DNA of 64,000 bases from Boudabousia tangfeifanii (GTDB lineage: Bacteria > Actinomycetota > Actinomycetes > Actinomycetales > Actinomycetaceae), in NCBI RefSeq assembly GCF_001856685.1, contig NZ_CP017812.1:186001-250000 (forward strand). The letters are read 5' to 3'. The position numbers and the translations under genes are program-made. This document shows positions 9,383-18,099 of this stretch, in pieces. A model generated the notes under the pieces. The model saw only the letters and a list, made by a program, of their open reading frames with translations, did not search any database and was not told the DNA's origin. The stretch's first letter is position 1, and each line of letters starts with the position of its first letter.

Positions 9383-10755
9383 TCGTTTAGTCCAGAATCT
9401 ACTAGTGCTAGGAACAAGCCCCTATCGGCCACCATCTTAGCGGAGGAATCCTCCACCTCGCATACCAATGTACTAATGTCGCCAACCACACCAGTAGTGA
9501 AACCTGCCCGACGCAAAGAGTTCATTAAGAGTGGCAAATGAACTCCGCCAGTCAAAATTGCCCCGTTTTCCAGTTTTTCCGGTCGGGTGAACTCAACCAA
9601 GTCCCACAAAAGGTCAAAGTCTTCAGAATTTTCGGGCCGCAAATAGTACTTTCCTTGCAGCGCCGACTGATCCATTGGAGCTACTTCCAAAGACTGGGCT
9701 GGAGACGAAACTAATTGATCAACGCTGGCTACTTCGCGAGACAGCGGGGAGGCATTCTGCCCCCAAGCCTCTTGCCACATGGGGGCAACCACAGTGCGCC
9801 CCGGAGCAGCTAAAGCAAAAGAGTCTTGGACCATCAAAGCTTGCACGGAAACCAAATCCGAAACCACGGCAAAAGCGGTTGGAAGCATTCCCGCCCCTTG
9901 ACCATAGTAGGCAGCCTCGCCAAAGTTATTCGAGTTCACCATGGCGCAATTAAAGTTCTGGTGAATCCCAGCAAGCAAGTGGTTTGCCGGCAACATTACT
10001 GGCATCGCGCCAGCCATCACACCCTGATTCGTGGCTCGAGCCATGCCCAACAACTTAATGGTCTTACCGTGAGCGGCTGCCCACTTAGCGTCGCGCCCAT
10101 CAACATGGCGTAAACCCAAAGCCGGCACTTGCTCTAAAGGCACCGAAACGCCCCAGATTCGGTTGGCAGTCAACACAGTTTTGTACTTGACGTCGTGGCC
10201 GTCGATGTCGTCGGATGGGTCGGCCTCGGCATAGCCACGTTCTTGGGCGCCACGCAACGCGTCGTCGAAGTTCTGACCATGCGTGAACATTTCATCCAAA
10301 ATGTAGTTGGTGGTGCCATTGAAAATGCCGCGGAAAGACTCCACCTCATCAACCTGCGCCGTCAAAGCCAGATTGTGTAGCCACGGAATACCGCCGCCAA
10401 TGGCCGCCTCAAAAGCCAAAGGTACCTGGCGCTGTGTGGCTAAAGCCTGAAGCTCGTCGTACTTGTGTGCTAACAACTTCTTATTGGAGGAAACCACCCC
10501 CATGCCCGCCGACAATGCGCGTGAAACAAACTCAAAAGGCTTATCAACCCCGCCCATGCATTCGACCACGACGTCCATGTCGGTGGTGAAAAATTCCTCA
10601 GGGTCAGTGGTGATGCGTTCGTCAGTAATCTCGGACTGGTCGCGAACCAAAATACGAACCACTGACATTGCGGCAGTGGCAGAAGTCTGATGGGCGTCAA
10701 TAATTTTACGTACCCCTTGGCCGACCACACCGTGTCCTAGTAGACCGATTCTCAT
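9379..10755 (-). CDS. hom: Homoserine dehydrogenase
   Basis: A 458-residue oxidoreductase that reduces aspartate semialdehyde to homoserine. The NAD(P)-binding GLLGHGVVGQGV opens the protein. VVSSNKKLLAHKYDEL and the catalytic-domain signature GGIPWLHNL...GIFNGTTNYILDEM follow. The C-terminal 100 residues correspond in position to the usual ACT regulatory domain but match its consensus poorly. It is the first gene of a hom-lysC pair and diverges from thrC; AGGAGCTGTC precedes the ATG. The 86-bp divergent region probably holds both promoters. Confidence 0.95.
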   Translation of the reverse strand: MRIGLLGHGVVGQGVRKIIDAHQTSATAAMSVVRILVRDQSEITDERITTDPEEFFTTDMDVVVECMGGVDKPFEFVSRALSAGMGVVSSNKKLLAHKYDELQALATQRQVPLAFEAAIGGGIPWLHNLALTAQVDEVESFRGIFNGTTNYILDEMFTHGQNFDDALRGAQERGYAEADPSDDIDGHDVKYKTVLTANRIWGVSVPLEQVPALGLRHVDGRDAKWAAAHGKTIKLLGMARATNQGVMAGAMPVMLPANHLLAGIHQNFNCAMVNSNNFGEAAYYGQGAGMLPTAFAVVSDLVSVQALMVQDSFALAAPGRTVVAPMWQEAWGQNASPLSREVASVDQLVSSPAQSLEVAPMDQSALQGKYYLRPENSEDFDLLWDLVEFTRPEKLENGAILTGGVHLPLLMNSLRRAGFTTGVVGDISTLVCEVEDSSAKMVADRGLFLALVDSGLNE

Positions 10756-10841
10756 GACAGCTCCTGTCCGTGATTGGTGAACACTTGTTTATTCCTGAGA
10801 GACAAGGTAACATTTTTTTGCAATAAGTTCAAGGAGTAATC

Positions 10842-12482
10842 ATGATAGCTGAAAACTTTGTTAGTACACGAGGACAAGCGCCTGCGGTGACTGCAAAAAC
10901 CGCCATTGTGCAAGGCCTAGCAGCCGACGGGGGACTTTTTGTTCCCGCCCAGCTACCCACCAACCAGTTTTCACCCGATCAGTTTGTCGGCCAAAGCTAT
11001 CAAGATATTGCTCGCACCATTTTGGGAACCGTTTTTCCTGATTTCACCGAGGCCGAGCTTGCTGCAGCAGTGACCGGCGCGTACGGCCCCAAATGGGACA
11101 CCGACGAGATTACCCCGCTGACCGCCCTCGGCCAGCAACATTTGCTAGAGCTGTACCACGGTCCCACTTCCGCCTTTAAAGACGTGGCCTTGACGATTTT
11201 GCCGCACCTGCTAAAAACGGCGTACGCGTCCTCGGGCAGCCAAAAAACCGTGTACATTTTGACGGCCACCAGCGGTGACACCGGCAAGGCCGCCCTAGAA
11301 GGTTTCAAGGACGTGCCCGACACTTTCGTTACCGTTTTCTACCCCTCCGAGGGCGTTTCGGCAGTCCAACAACGACAAATGCAAACCACCACCGGCAATA
11401 ACGTGGAAGTGGTGGGGTTGCAGGGCAACTTCGATGACTGCCAGCGACTCGTGAAGGATTGCTACGAGGACGCCGAACTGATTGGTGCTTTCCCTGGCGT
11501 GCAGTTCTCTTCGGCAAACTCGATCAATGTCGGACGACTCTTCCCGCAGGTGGTTTACTACTTCAAGGCCTATGCGGATCTGGTGGTTCGCGAAGTAGTG
11601 CGCGCCGGCGAAGCAGTCAATTTTGCCGTGCCTACCGGCAACTTCGGCAATATTTTGGCCGGATACTTTGCCAAGCAACTCGGCTGTCCGATTGGCCAGT
11701 TGATTTGCGCCTCGAACCAAAACAATGTGCTCACCGAGTTCTTGCGCACCGGCCGCTACGACGCCAACCGCCCTTTCTACACCACCATGTCGCCTTCCAT
11801 GGACATTTTGGTTTCTTCCAATTTGGAGCGTTTGCTTTACCTCGCCTCCGATGGGGACGCCGAACTAGTTGCCGGCTTAATGAAGCAGTTGGCCGAGGAC
11901 GGTACCTACCAGATCAGTCCCGAACTGCTCGCGAAATTGCAAGAAACTTTTGTGGCTTATGACTGCAGTGAGGCCCAGTGTGCTGACGCGATTAAACAGG
12001 CGTGGGAGGAACATGGTCGCTTGATTGACCCGCACACCGCGGTAGGCTGGCACGCCGCTTTGGCTCACGAGGCCGAAGGAGGGCGGGCCGCCCAAGAAGC
12101 CCAAACCGGCAAGGGGGTGCGAAGTGCTAATGTGACCCAGGGGGATGAAACCCGTGACGCCCAAGCTGCGCCGCAAGCCCGTCCGGCTACACCACCGACG
12201 GTAGTGCTTTCTACCGCCTCGCCATACAAGTTTGCCGCCGACGTACTGGCCGCGATCGCACCAGCCGGGGAACCGGCCAATACGGAAATCCCCGCGGCAG
12301 ATCTTCCGGCCGCGCAGGCTTTCGCCGCGCTATCCGCCCTCGAAAAGCTGACCGGCGAAGCCATTCCACCGAACCTAGCCGAAACTGAAAAACTGCCGAT
12401 TTTGCACCAGCGACAATTACCGAAGGACGCCGGTCGCCAGGTGGTCACCGAACGCTTGGAGGTGCTCAATGCTGCGCATTAA
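10842..12482 (+). CDS. thrC: Threonine synthase (long form)
   Basis: A 546-residue PLP enzyme converting phosphohomoserine to threonine. The N-terminal FVSTRGQ and the PLP-lysine region (LYHGPTSAFKDVAL) are typical, as are TSGDTGKAALEGF and PTGNFGNILAGY. It belongs to the long fungal/E. coli-like class, not the roughly 360-residue form. An Ala/Gln/Gly-rich segment of about 45 residues (near 408-452) is inserted between DPHTAVGWHAAL and PTVVLSTASPYKF, which are adjacent in homologues. AAGGAG lies 6 bases before the ATG. The gene overlaps thrB by 14 bases. Confidence 0.95.
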   Translation: MIAENFVSTRGQAPAVTAKTAIVQGLAADGGLFVPAQLPTNQFSPDQFVGQSYQDIARTILGTVFPDFTEAELAAAVTGAYGPKWDTDEITPLTALGQQHLLELYHGPTSAFKDVALTILPHLLKTAYASSGSQKTVYILTATSGDTGKAALEGFKDVPDTFVTVFYPSEGVSAVQQRQMQTTTGNNVEVVGLQGNFDDCQRLVKDCYEDAELIGAFPGVQFSSANSINVGRLFPQVVYYFKAYADLVVREVVRAGEAVNFAVPTGNFGNILAGYFAKQLGCPIGQLICASNQNNVLTEFLRTGRYDANRPFYTTMSPSMDILVSSNLERLLYLASDGDAELVAGLMKQLAEDGTYQISPELLAKLQETFVAYDCSEAQCADAIKQAWEEHGRLIDPHTAVGWHAALAHEAEGGRAAQEAQTGKGVRSANVTQGDETRDAQAAPQARPATPPTVVLSTASPYKFAADVLAAIAPAGEPANTEIPAADLPAAQAFAALSALEKLTGEAIPPNLAETEKLPILHQRQLPKDAGRQVVTERLEVLNAAH

Positions 12483-13398
12483 AGTTCCCGCCACATCAGC
12501 GAACCTCGGCCCCGGTTTTGACACTCTGGGTCTGGCCCTCGCCTGCTACAACACTTTCGACGTTGCCCTTTCTAACGAGCTGGAACTGACCGGAATCCCC
12601 TGCGAGTTTTCCGGGCCCGACAACCTTTTCGCCCAAGCCTACGCGGCCACCCGCGAACTGATCCCCGCAGAGAAGCGCCCCCGGCAGGCCAGCGTTAAAG
12701 CCCACTTCCAGGCCGATATCCCTATTTCGCGAGGGCTTGGCTCTTCGGCCGCCCTGCTAGTTGGGGGAGCCGTGGCCGCCAATGAACTTGCCGGTTCGCC
12801 CCTCAGCGACGATGACATTTTCCAAATCTGCACCCGCTTCGAAGGCCACCCCGACAATGTGGCTCCAGCCGTTTTCGGGGGCATGACTGCCAGTTTTGTG
12901 GCCGAGGACGGGGTCGCCATTACCAGCCAAATCCCCATGTCGGACCAGTTGTACTTCACCGCTTTCATCCCCGATTTTGCGGTCCCGACCGCGCAGGCAC
13001 GCGCTGTCATGCCGCGACAACTCCCCGTCCAAGATGCGGTCTTTTCCATGTCGCGGGCTATCTCACTGATTGCCGCCCTCGGCCCGGGCGGGCTACCCGC
13101 CGAACCCACCCAAGCGGCACAACGTCTACGTGAACTAACCAAGGACAAGATTCACCAGCCATACCGTCAGCGGCTCATCCCAGACTGGCCCGAACTACTC
13201 AAGCGCGTCCACCAAGCCGGTGGGGCCTTGGCTGTATCTGGTTCGGGCTCGACCTGCCTGGGTATTAGTGTCGGTCAGCCCCTCGGCCCACAAGTCGACC
13301 TTGCGGGACTGGAAGCCAACTGGCGCGCCCTCGATCTGCCTCTCCACCTTGGCGGGCCGATCGTAGAAGACCTAGCCGGTGAAAACGAGGCGAAGTAA
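12469..13398 (+). CDS. thrB: Homoserine kinase
   Basis: A 309-residue GHMP-family kinase making O-phosphohomoserine for ThrC. The N-terminal VPATSANLGPGFDTLGLAL and the ATP-binding PISRGLGSSAALLVGG are diagnostic. GALAVSGSGSTCLGIS is the third GHMP motif. It starts within thrC and shares TAATG with the following ACT-domain gene, so thrC-thrB-ACT forms one translationally coupled unit. Confidence 0.95.
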   Translation: MLRIKVPATSANLGPGFDTLGLALACYNTFDVALSNELELTGIPCEFSGPDNLFAQAYAATRELIPAEKRPRQASVKAHFQADIPISRGLGSSAALLVGGAVAANELAGSPLSDDDIFQICTRFEGHPDNVAPAVFGGMTASFVAEDGVAITSQIPMSDQLYFTAFIPDFAVPTAQARAVMPRQLPVQDAVFSMSRAISLIAALGPGGLPAEPTQAAQRLRELTKDKIHQPYRQRLIPDWPELLKRVHQAGGALAVSGSGSTCLGISVGQPLGPQVDLAGLEANWRALDLPLHLGGPIVEDLAGENEAK

Positions 13399-13835
13399 TG
13401 AACAGTGAATACCTGATTGTCCACCACTCCCTGCTGCCCGAGTTCTGCCACAAAATCGTGGAAATCAACCAAAAACTGCACTCGGGCGAGTTCGAAAATA
13501 TTAGCGCTGCCACCAAAGCGACCGGCATTTCCCGCTCCACCTACTACAAGTACAAGGACCGTATTTTCACCCCCGCCAAAGGGCAGACCGAACGCAAAGC
13601 TGCACTTTCGCTCAATGTGCGCCACCAGCCCGGCAACCTCTCGAGAGTGCTCAACCTATTAGGGGAACACCAGATTAGTGTGCTCACCATCAGCCAATCC
13701 CTGCCGATTGCCGAGGTCGCCGCGGTACTCATGACCGTTGACGTTAGTAGTGCCGACGCCCCACTCGAAACTGTGCTGGCCGACCTGGCACAGCAACCCG
13801 GGGTGCACCAGCCGCAACTACTGTCAGTGGAATAA
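13398..13835 (+). CDS. ACT domain protein, UPF0735/PheB-like
   Basis: A 145-residue protein. The N-terminal half has a small helix-turn-helix-like part (ATKATGISRSTYYKYKDRIF). The C-terminal half (about 70-145) is an ACT domain beginning LSLNVRHQPGNLSRVLNLL, expected to bind an amino acid. UPF0735 proteins are best known from Firmicutes, beside hom and thrB, as here. The family's role is not established; a sensor of threonine-pathway products is plausible from domain and position. Confidence 0.85.
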   Translation: MNSEYLIVHHSLLPEFCHKIVEINQKLHSGEFENISAATKATGISRSTYYKYKDRIFTPAKGQTERKAALSLNVRHQPGNLSRVLNLLGEHQISVLTISQSLPIAEVAAVLMTVDVSSADAPLETVLADLAQQPGVHQPQLLSVE

Positions 13836-13904
13836 AACCGCTAAATTGCCGCCAAATCGTGACCTATTGGGCGGTTGGTACTAAAGCTAGGGTGAAAACA
13901 TGCC

Positions 13905-14014
13905 GGTATACTAGGCGGCGAGGTTAATGACATGCAGTGACGTGCCACCCTCGGATTTAGCCCTGCGGGGTTTTCCGGTTGTGCATGCCCTGCGACTACC
14001 GGAAAGGTACCGCA
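13905..14014 (+). promoter_or_regulatory. Structured leader of the uracil permease gene (candidate cis-regulatory RNA)
   Basis: A good -10 hexamer TATACT lies at 13907-13912, giving a leader of about 95 nt. TTTCCGGT (13972-13979) pairs perfectly with ACCGGAAA (13998-14005), which contains part of the ribosome-binding GGAAAGG. CATGCA (13931-13936) can pair with TGCATG (13983-13988) in that hairpin's loop, a pseudoknot-like option. GCCCTGCG occurs twice. This suggests translational control, by a small molecule or a PyrR-like protein. I do not recognise a known riboswitch class, and the -35 is weak. Confidence 0.45.
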
Positions 14015-15388
14015 ATGAGCACCCCCTTTAAATGGAATCTACACGGCGACGGCAAGTCGATTGAGCCGGGCGCTGTAGTTCTTCCCAGTGAACGTTTGAG
14101 CTGGCCACGCACCATCGGCATCGGTGCCCAGCACGTAATCGCCATGTTCGGCGCTACGTTCCTCGTTCCACTTTTGACTGGTTTCGACCCGTCCACCACC
14201 CTTTTCTTCACCGGCATTGGCACCCTTTTGTTCTTGGCTATCACCGCCGGTCGTCTTCCTTCCTACCTTGGTTCCTCCTTCGCCTTGATTGCCCCAATCG
14301 GCGCTGTCACCGGCTACGTTGCTGGTGGGGGCGCCCCGATCGATCCAGCCAAGCAGTCGCTCGCCCAGGGTGGCATCGTGGCCGTTGGTTTGACCCTAGC
14401 CATCATTGGTCTGATTGTGCATTTTGCTGGCACCAAGTGGATCGACATTCTCATGCCGCCAGTAGTAACCGGTGCGATTGTTTCCTTGATTGGTTTCAAC
14501 CTAGCCCCAGCCGCTTGGAACAACGTCAAGCAGGCTCCGCTAACCGCCACCGTAACTATCGTGTCCATTCTGCTAATCACCGTGCTCTTTAAGGGCATCA
14601 TTGGCCGCCTCTCCATCCTCTTTGGTGTGTTGATTGGCTACGTGGTGGCGGTCATTTCGGGGGAAGTTTCTTTCGAAGCGATTGAAAATGCCTCTTGGGT
14701 GGGGGCCCCATCGTTCCAGGCACCAACTTTCGACCCCACCTTGCTGGGTTTGTTCGTGCCGGTAGTTTTGGTACTAGTGGCCGAAAACGTGGGTCACGTA
14801 AAGTCTGTGGCCGCCATGACCGGGGAAAACCTTGACGACGTTACCGGTCGTGCCCTCTTTGCCGACGGTATCTCCACCGTATTCGCCGGTTCCGGCGGTG
14901 GTTCTGGTACCACCACTTACGCCGAAAACATTGGCGTTATGGCCGCAACCCGCGTTTACTCCACCGCCGCTTATGTGGTTGCCGCCCTCTTCGCCCTCGG
15001 CCTGTCCATGCTGCCGAAGTTCGGTGCGGTCATCAACACCATCCCAGCCGGCGTACTTGGTGGGGCTGCTACCGTCCTCTACGGCATGATCGGCATGCTC
15101 GGGGTGCGTATTTGGGTACAGAACCGCGTTGACTTCGCTGACCCGGTAAACCTCAACACCGCCGCAGTTGCCATGGTCATCGCCATTGCTAACTTCACCG
15201 CCAATCTCGGTGGCGCCACCTTCGAAGGGATCGCCCTTGGTTCGGGTGCCGCCATCGTCATCTACCACCTGATGCGTGGCATCTCCAAGTGGCGCGGCAC
15301 CAACCTCGAAGCTGCTTCGCCGGCCTCGGCCCCAGCTGGTGCCGACCTCGAATCGCCCTCGTACCGTAGCCGTCACCGCGAAAAGTGA
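14015..15388 (+). CDS. uraA: Uracil/nucleobase permease (NCS2 family)
   Basis: A 457-residue multi-helix membrane protein importing uracil, probably with protons. The helix-1 motif GAQHVIAMFGATFLVPLLTG, the helix-8 stretch NVGHVKSVAAMTG and the helix-10 stretch GSGGGSGTTTYAENIGVMA are NCS2 hallmarks and fit the UraA/PyrP branch. The ATG at 14015 has GGAAAGG upstream; an in-frame ATG at 13979 would place the leader hairpin inside the gene and lacks such a site. A strong terminator follows. Confidence 0.9.
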   Translation: MSTPFKWNLHGDGKSIEPGAVVLPSERLSWPRTIGIGAQHVIAMFGATFLVPLLTGFDPSTTLFFTGIGTLLFLAITAGRLPSYLGSSFALIAPIGAVTGYVAGGGAPIDPAKQSLAQGGIVAVGLTLAIIGLIVHFAGTKWIDILMPPVVTGAIVSLIGFNLAPAAWNNVKQAPLTATVTIVSILLITVLFKGIIGRLSILFGVLIGYVVAVISGEVSFEAIENASWVGAPSFQAPTFDPTLLGLFVPVVLVLVAENVGHVKSVAAMTGENLDDVTGRALFADGISTVFAGSGGGSGTTTYAENIGVMAATRVYSTAAYVVAALFALGLSMLPKFGAVINTIPAGVLGGAATVLYGMIGMLGVRIWVQNRVDFADPVNLNTAAVAMVIAIANFTANLGGATFEGIALGSGAAIVIYHLMRGISKWRGTNLEAASPASAPAGADLESPSYRSRHREK

Positions 15389-15447
15389 GAAATGGAAACT
15401 AGTGTCTAACCCACTTGGGAAAATTTGGGCGCTAACGTAAACAAAGT

Positions 15448-15502
15448 AAGTTACCCCCTGCCGTGCCGCCAAAACGGAGCACGTGCAGGGGGTAACTTTA
15501 TT
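15448..15502 (+). terminator. Rho-independent terminator after uraA
   Basis: A perfect 14-bp stem, AAGTTACCCCCTGC (15448-15461) with GCAGGGGGTAACTT (15485-15498), is followed by TATTTT. Confidence 0.85.
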
Positions 15503-15553
15503 TTCAATAGTGTGGCAAGGCACATTTAGAAGTTTGGGGATAAAATACTATCT

Positions 15554-15964
15554 ATGACAAGCAATGACAATGAAAAAACCGCGATCCTTTTCGTTTCGCG
15601 CGGCGGCGGGATCGCTTCTTGCGCGGCCTTGCTCGCTCGGCATGCAGCCCATTTGAAAGAAATCGAGGCGTTTGCTGCCTACACCAACACCCAGATGCAG
15701 GAACCTGACGAACTGCTCGAACAGGTAATGTCCGAGGACGGACTCGACCTCGCCACCATCGTGCCTCTCGCACTGGGCAAAGATCTATTGGATTACTGCC
15801 AGGTAGTAGTCACTCTTGGTGGAGTCAAGGCCGAGGACGTCGGTGAACACCCCAAGGTGCTCCACTGGGATCTTCCCTCCACCGACGGACAAGACATTGT
15901 CACCATTAGAAAGATTTTCGAAGACCTTCGCTGGAAGGTCAAAGAACTAGTAGACGGCATTTAA
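15554..15964 (+). CDS. Arsenate reductase/LMW phosphatase-like protein lacking the catalytic loop (pseudo-enzyme)
   Basis: A 136-residue protein. The fold pattern follows thioredoxin-linked ArsC/low-molecular-weight phosphatase proteins: ILFV then a loop then a helix (AALLARHAAHL), a central VVVTLGG, and the C-terminal KVLHWDLPSTDGQD...DLRWKVKELV, close to the ArsC 'KRLHWGFPDP...' ending. The CX5R catalytic loop is replaced by SRGGGIASC: Ser stands at the nucleophile Cys and Ala at the phosphate-binding Arg. Catalysis is therefore unlikely and a binding or regulatory role more plausible. It stands alone between two terminators. Confidence 0.65.
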   Translation: MTSNDNEKTAILFVSRGGGIASCAALLARHAAHLKEIEAFAAYTNTQMQEPDELLEQVMSEDGLDLATIVPLALGKDLLDYCQVVVTLGGVKAEDVGEHPKVLHWDLPSTDGQDIVTIRKIFEDLRWKVKELVDGI

Positions 15965-15978
15965 TACCCGCACGATAA

Positions 15979-16025
15979 AAGTTATGCCCGGATGGCTTCA
16001 AAATGGAAGCATCCGGGCATAACTT
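15979..16025. terminator. Bidirectional terminator between the ArsC-like gene and murJ
   Basis: The long stem AAGTTATGCCCGGATG (15979-15994) pairs with CATCCGGGCATAACTT (16010-16025) and extends inward through GGCTTC/GAAGC. It separates convergent genes and can serve both. Confidence 0.85.
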
Positions 16026-16048
16026 CGTTTGCTTAACGAACAGCTTAC

Positions 16049-17917
16049 TTAGCCGCGCTTGGGAAGAAAACGCTTGCCAATTCGCAAAAGCTGATTGACT
16101 GCCTGGCGATCGCCTAGCACCCACAAGCTGGTGAGGTAAACCAACAGGCACAACACGCCACCGACCGCGCATTTTAGCAACGAAGCAAGCAGTACATGGG
16201 CGGTGCCACCGACCGCGAACTCACCCACCAGAGTGAGGAAAGTCCAGCCCACCAGCCAAGTTGGCACTGCCGCAATCAAAGAACTAAGCAGCGCACGAAC
16301 CACCAGCTCACTAGTGTGGCCCGGCAGCAGTTTATCCACCTGGTAGAACAGCACTAGTGAACCGATCACGAAGGAAGCGACCTCGGCCATGGCCCCGGCC
16401 TCGACCCAGAAAGTGGGCGGGAAAGTTAGCCAAGCAAAACCGGCCAAACCAACGAGGGCCACACCTTTAGCCAAATAGCCGTAGAAAGCCGTTTTTGCCA
16501 AGTTGTAGGACAGCAGAATATCCACCTCAACGATGAACAAGCCCATCACGATCAGGCCTGGCGCGTAGGCTCTAAGCACACCCGCATAAGCGTTGATTTC
16601 GGCGGCCGAACGCGAGGCTCCATAAGCCTGCATAATCGGTACCGCAAACACCAGCAGGGAAACCACAAAGAACATGGCTACCGACGAAACCTGGTGGACA
16701 TAAGATTCGAGGGCGTTGCGCACTGCCTTATCGTCACCGTTTGCGGCATAACGCGAAACTTTGGCAAACAAGGCCGTGGCCACCGAAGCGGTAATCACCG
16801 AGTGGGGGAGCATGTAAATGGTGAAAGCATTAGCGCGAGCCGCCGGACCAGCCACCACCAGATTATTGGCTACCGCGTAACCTTCCGCAGCCGAAGCCAA
16901 CATTTGCACCGAAATGATCGACACCATGTAAATGGCGGCAGAAGCCATGGTCCAGGCAGCCACTCTAAAGGCCTCACCCAAACCATAGCCGCGGAAACCC
17001 CAGGTGAACTTGTACTGGTAGCCACTGGCCTTGAGCGGCCAAATCAAAGCCACCGCCTGCAAGACGATCCCCAAAGTCGTCGGGATCGCAATCACCAAAA
17101 TCTGGTTAGCAGTCAAAGAGGCAGGATCGAAATAACCCTTGGGAGCCCAACCATAAAGCGCCACAAAATAGAACAGACCGGCAATGGACACCACATTGTT
17201 GATCACAGGGGACCAGGCAGCCTCCCAGAAATGCCCGCGGGCATTAAGTACCTGGCCGAGGACGGACTGCATCCCGTAGAAGAAAATCTGGGGCATGAAC
17301 CAGTACGCCCAAGTGACCGCCAAAAGCCTGGTAGCTGGGGCCAAACCCGGATAGGTAATCGTGACCACCACCGAAGCCCCGAGGGTCATCACCACGGTCA
17401 TCACAAACAGGGCCACCCCAGTTAAAGTCAAGAGGCGATGCACATAGTCATGGCCGCCATCTGGGCGGGCAAAAGCGCGCACAATCTGGGGCAAAAGGAC
17501 AGCCGAAATCACCGAACCGGCCAACAGACCATACATTTGGTTCGGCAGGTTATTAGCCACCGAGAAAGAGTCCTGCACACCGGCAGCGCCAAGCACGGCC
17601 AGCAATAAGGCACCGCGGACGAAACCAAGAATACGGGAGGTCATCGTGCCGGCGGCAATTGTCATCGACGACTTCACCACGTTAATGGCTTGGCCACCCT
17701 CTTTGCCTTCAGATTCGGCTCCGGCAGCTTGGGCACCACCCTCGGCTAGGGACTGGGCAGCAAAATCGCCATCTACCCCGTTACCTTCGGTTTCCAGCAG
17801 GGCTTCGAACTCGCCGGTAGCACTTAGGTCAGCGACGTCTGGTCCGGCCTGTAAACCCTGATCCATCAAAATGGCACCAGTTTGCGGGCCGCGCGTGGCA
17901 CGAGACTCGTTTTCCAT
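16049..17917 (-). CDS. murJ: Lipid II flippase MurJ (MviN)
   Basis: A 622-residue polytopic protein that flips the peptidoglycan precursor lipid II outward. The core begins near residue 85 with SSMTIAAGTMTSRILGFVRG, the MurJ signature, followed by NNLPNQMYGLLAGSVISAVL and about 14 hydrophobic segments. The first 80 residues form an acidic, low-complexity cytoplasmic extension; actinobacterial MurJ often carries extra soluble parts. I use the ATG at 17917 (AAGGA upstream) rather than a TTG at 17935. It is not in an operon with its neighbours. Confidence 0.92.
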   Translation of the reverse strand: MENESRATRGPQTGAILMDQGLQAGPDVADLSATGEFEALLETEGNGVDGDFAAQSLAEGGAQAAGAESEGKEGGQAINVVKSSMTIAAGTMTSRILGFVRGALLLAVLGAAGVQDSFSVANNLPNQMYGLLAGSVISAVLLPQIVRAFARPDGGHDYVHRLLTLTGVALFVMTVVMTLGASVVVTITYPGLAPATRLLAVTWAYWFMPQIFFYGMQSVLGQVLNARGHFWEAAWSPVINNVVSIAGLFYFVALYGWAPKGYFDPASLTANQILVIAIPTTLGIVLQAVALIWPLKASGYQYKFTWGFRGYGLGEAFRVAAWTMASAAIYMVSIISVQMLASAAEGYAVANNLVVAGPAARANAFTIYMLPHSVITASVATALFAKVSRYAANGDDKAVRNALESYVHQVSSVAMFFVVSLLVFAVPIMQAYGASRSAAEINAYAGVLRAYAPGLIVMGLFIVEVDILLSYNLAKTAFYGYLAKGVALVGLAGFAWLTFPPTFWVEAGAMAEVASFVIGSLVLFYQVDKLLPGHTSELVVRALLSSLIAAVPTWLVGWTFLTLVGEFAVGGTAHVLLASLLKCAVGGVLCLLVYLTSLWVLGDRQAVNQLLRIGKRFLPKRG

Positions 17918-18099
17918 ATCGTCCTTAACTTCCAAAACCAGCCATTTTTCGGGCGAAAAATCGGCAGAAAAATGACAATTACTACCACCACTTTAACCGT
18001 TAGGGCCGGCCAAGCTTGGTAAATGTGGCAAAAAACTACATTTTTCCACAAATTTAGCCCCAAATTTTTGCCCGTAACCAGCCCACCTGCGCTAATCTT

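Noticed and set aside
14774..15523. 249-residue minus-strand frame over uraA
   Set aside because: It lies antisense within uraA and crosses a strong terminator; its composition is that of a shadow frame.
16694..17425. 243-residue plus-strand frame inside murJ
   Set aside because: His/Arg-rich antisense shadow of a well-supported membrane protein.
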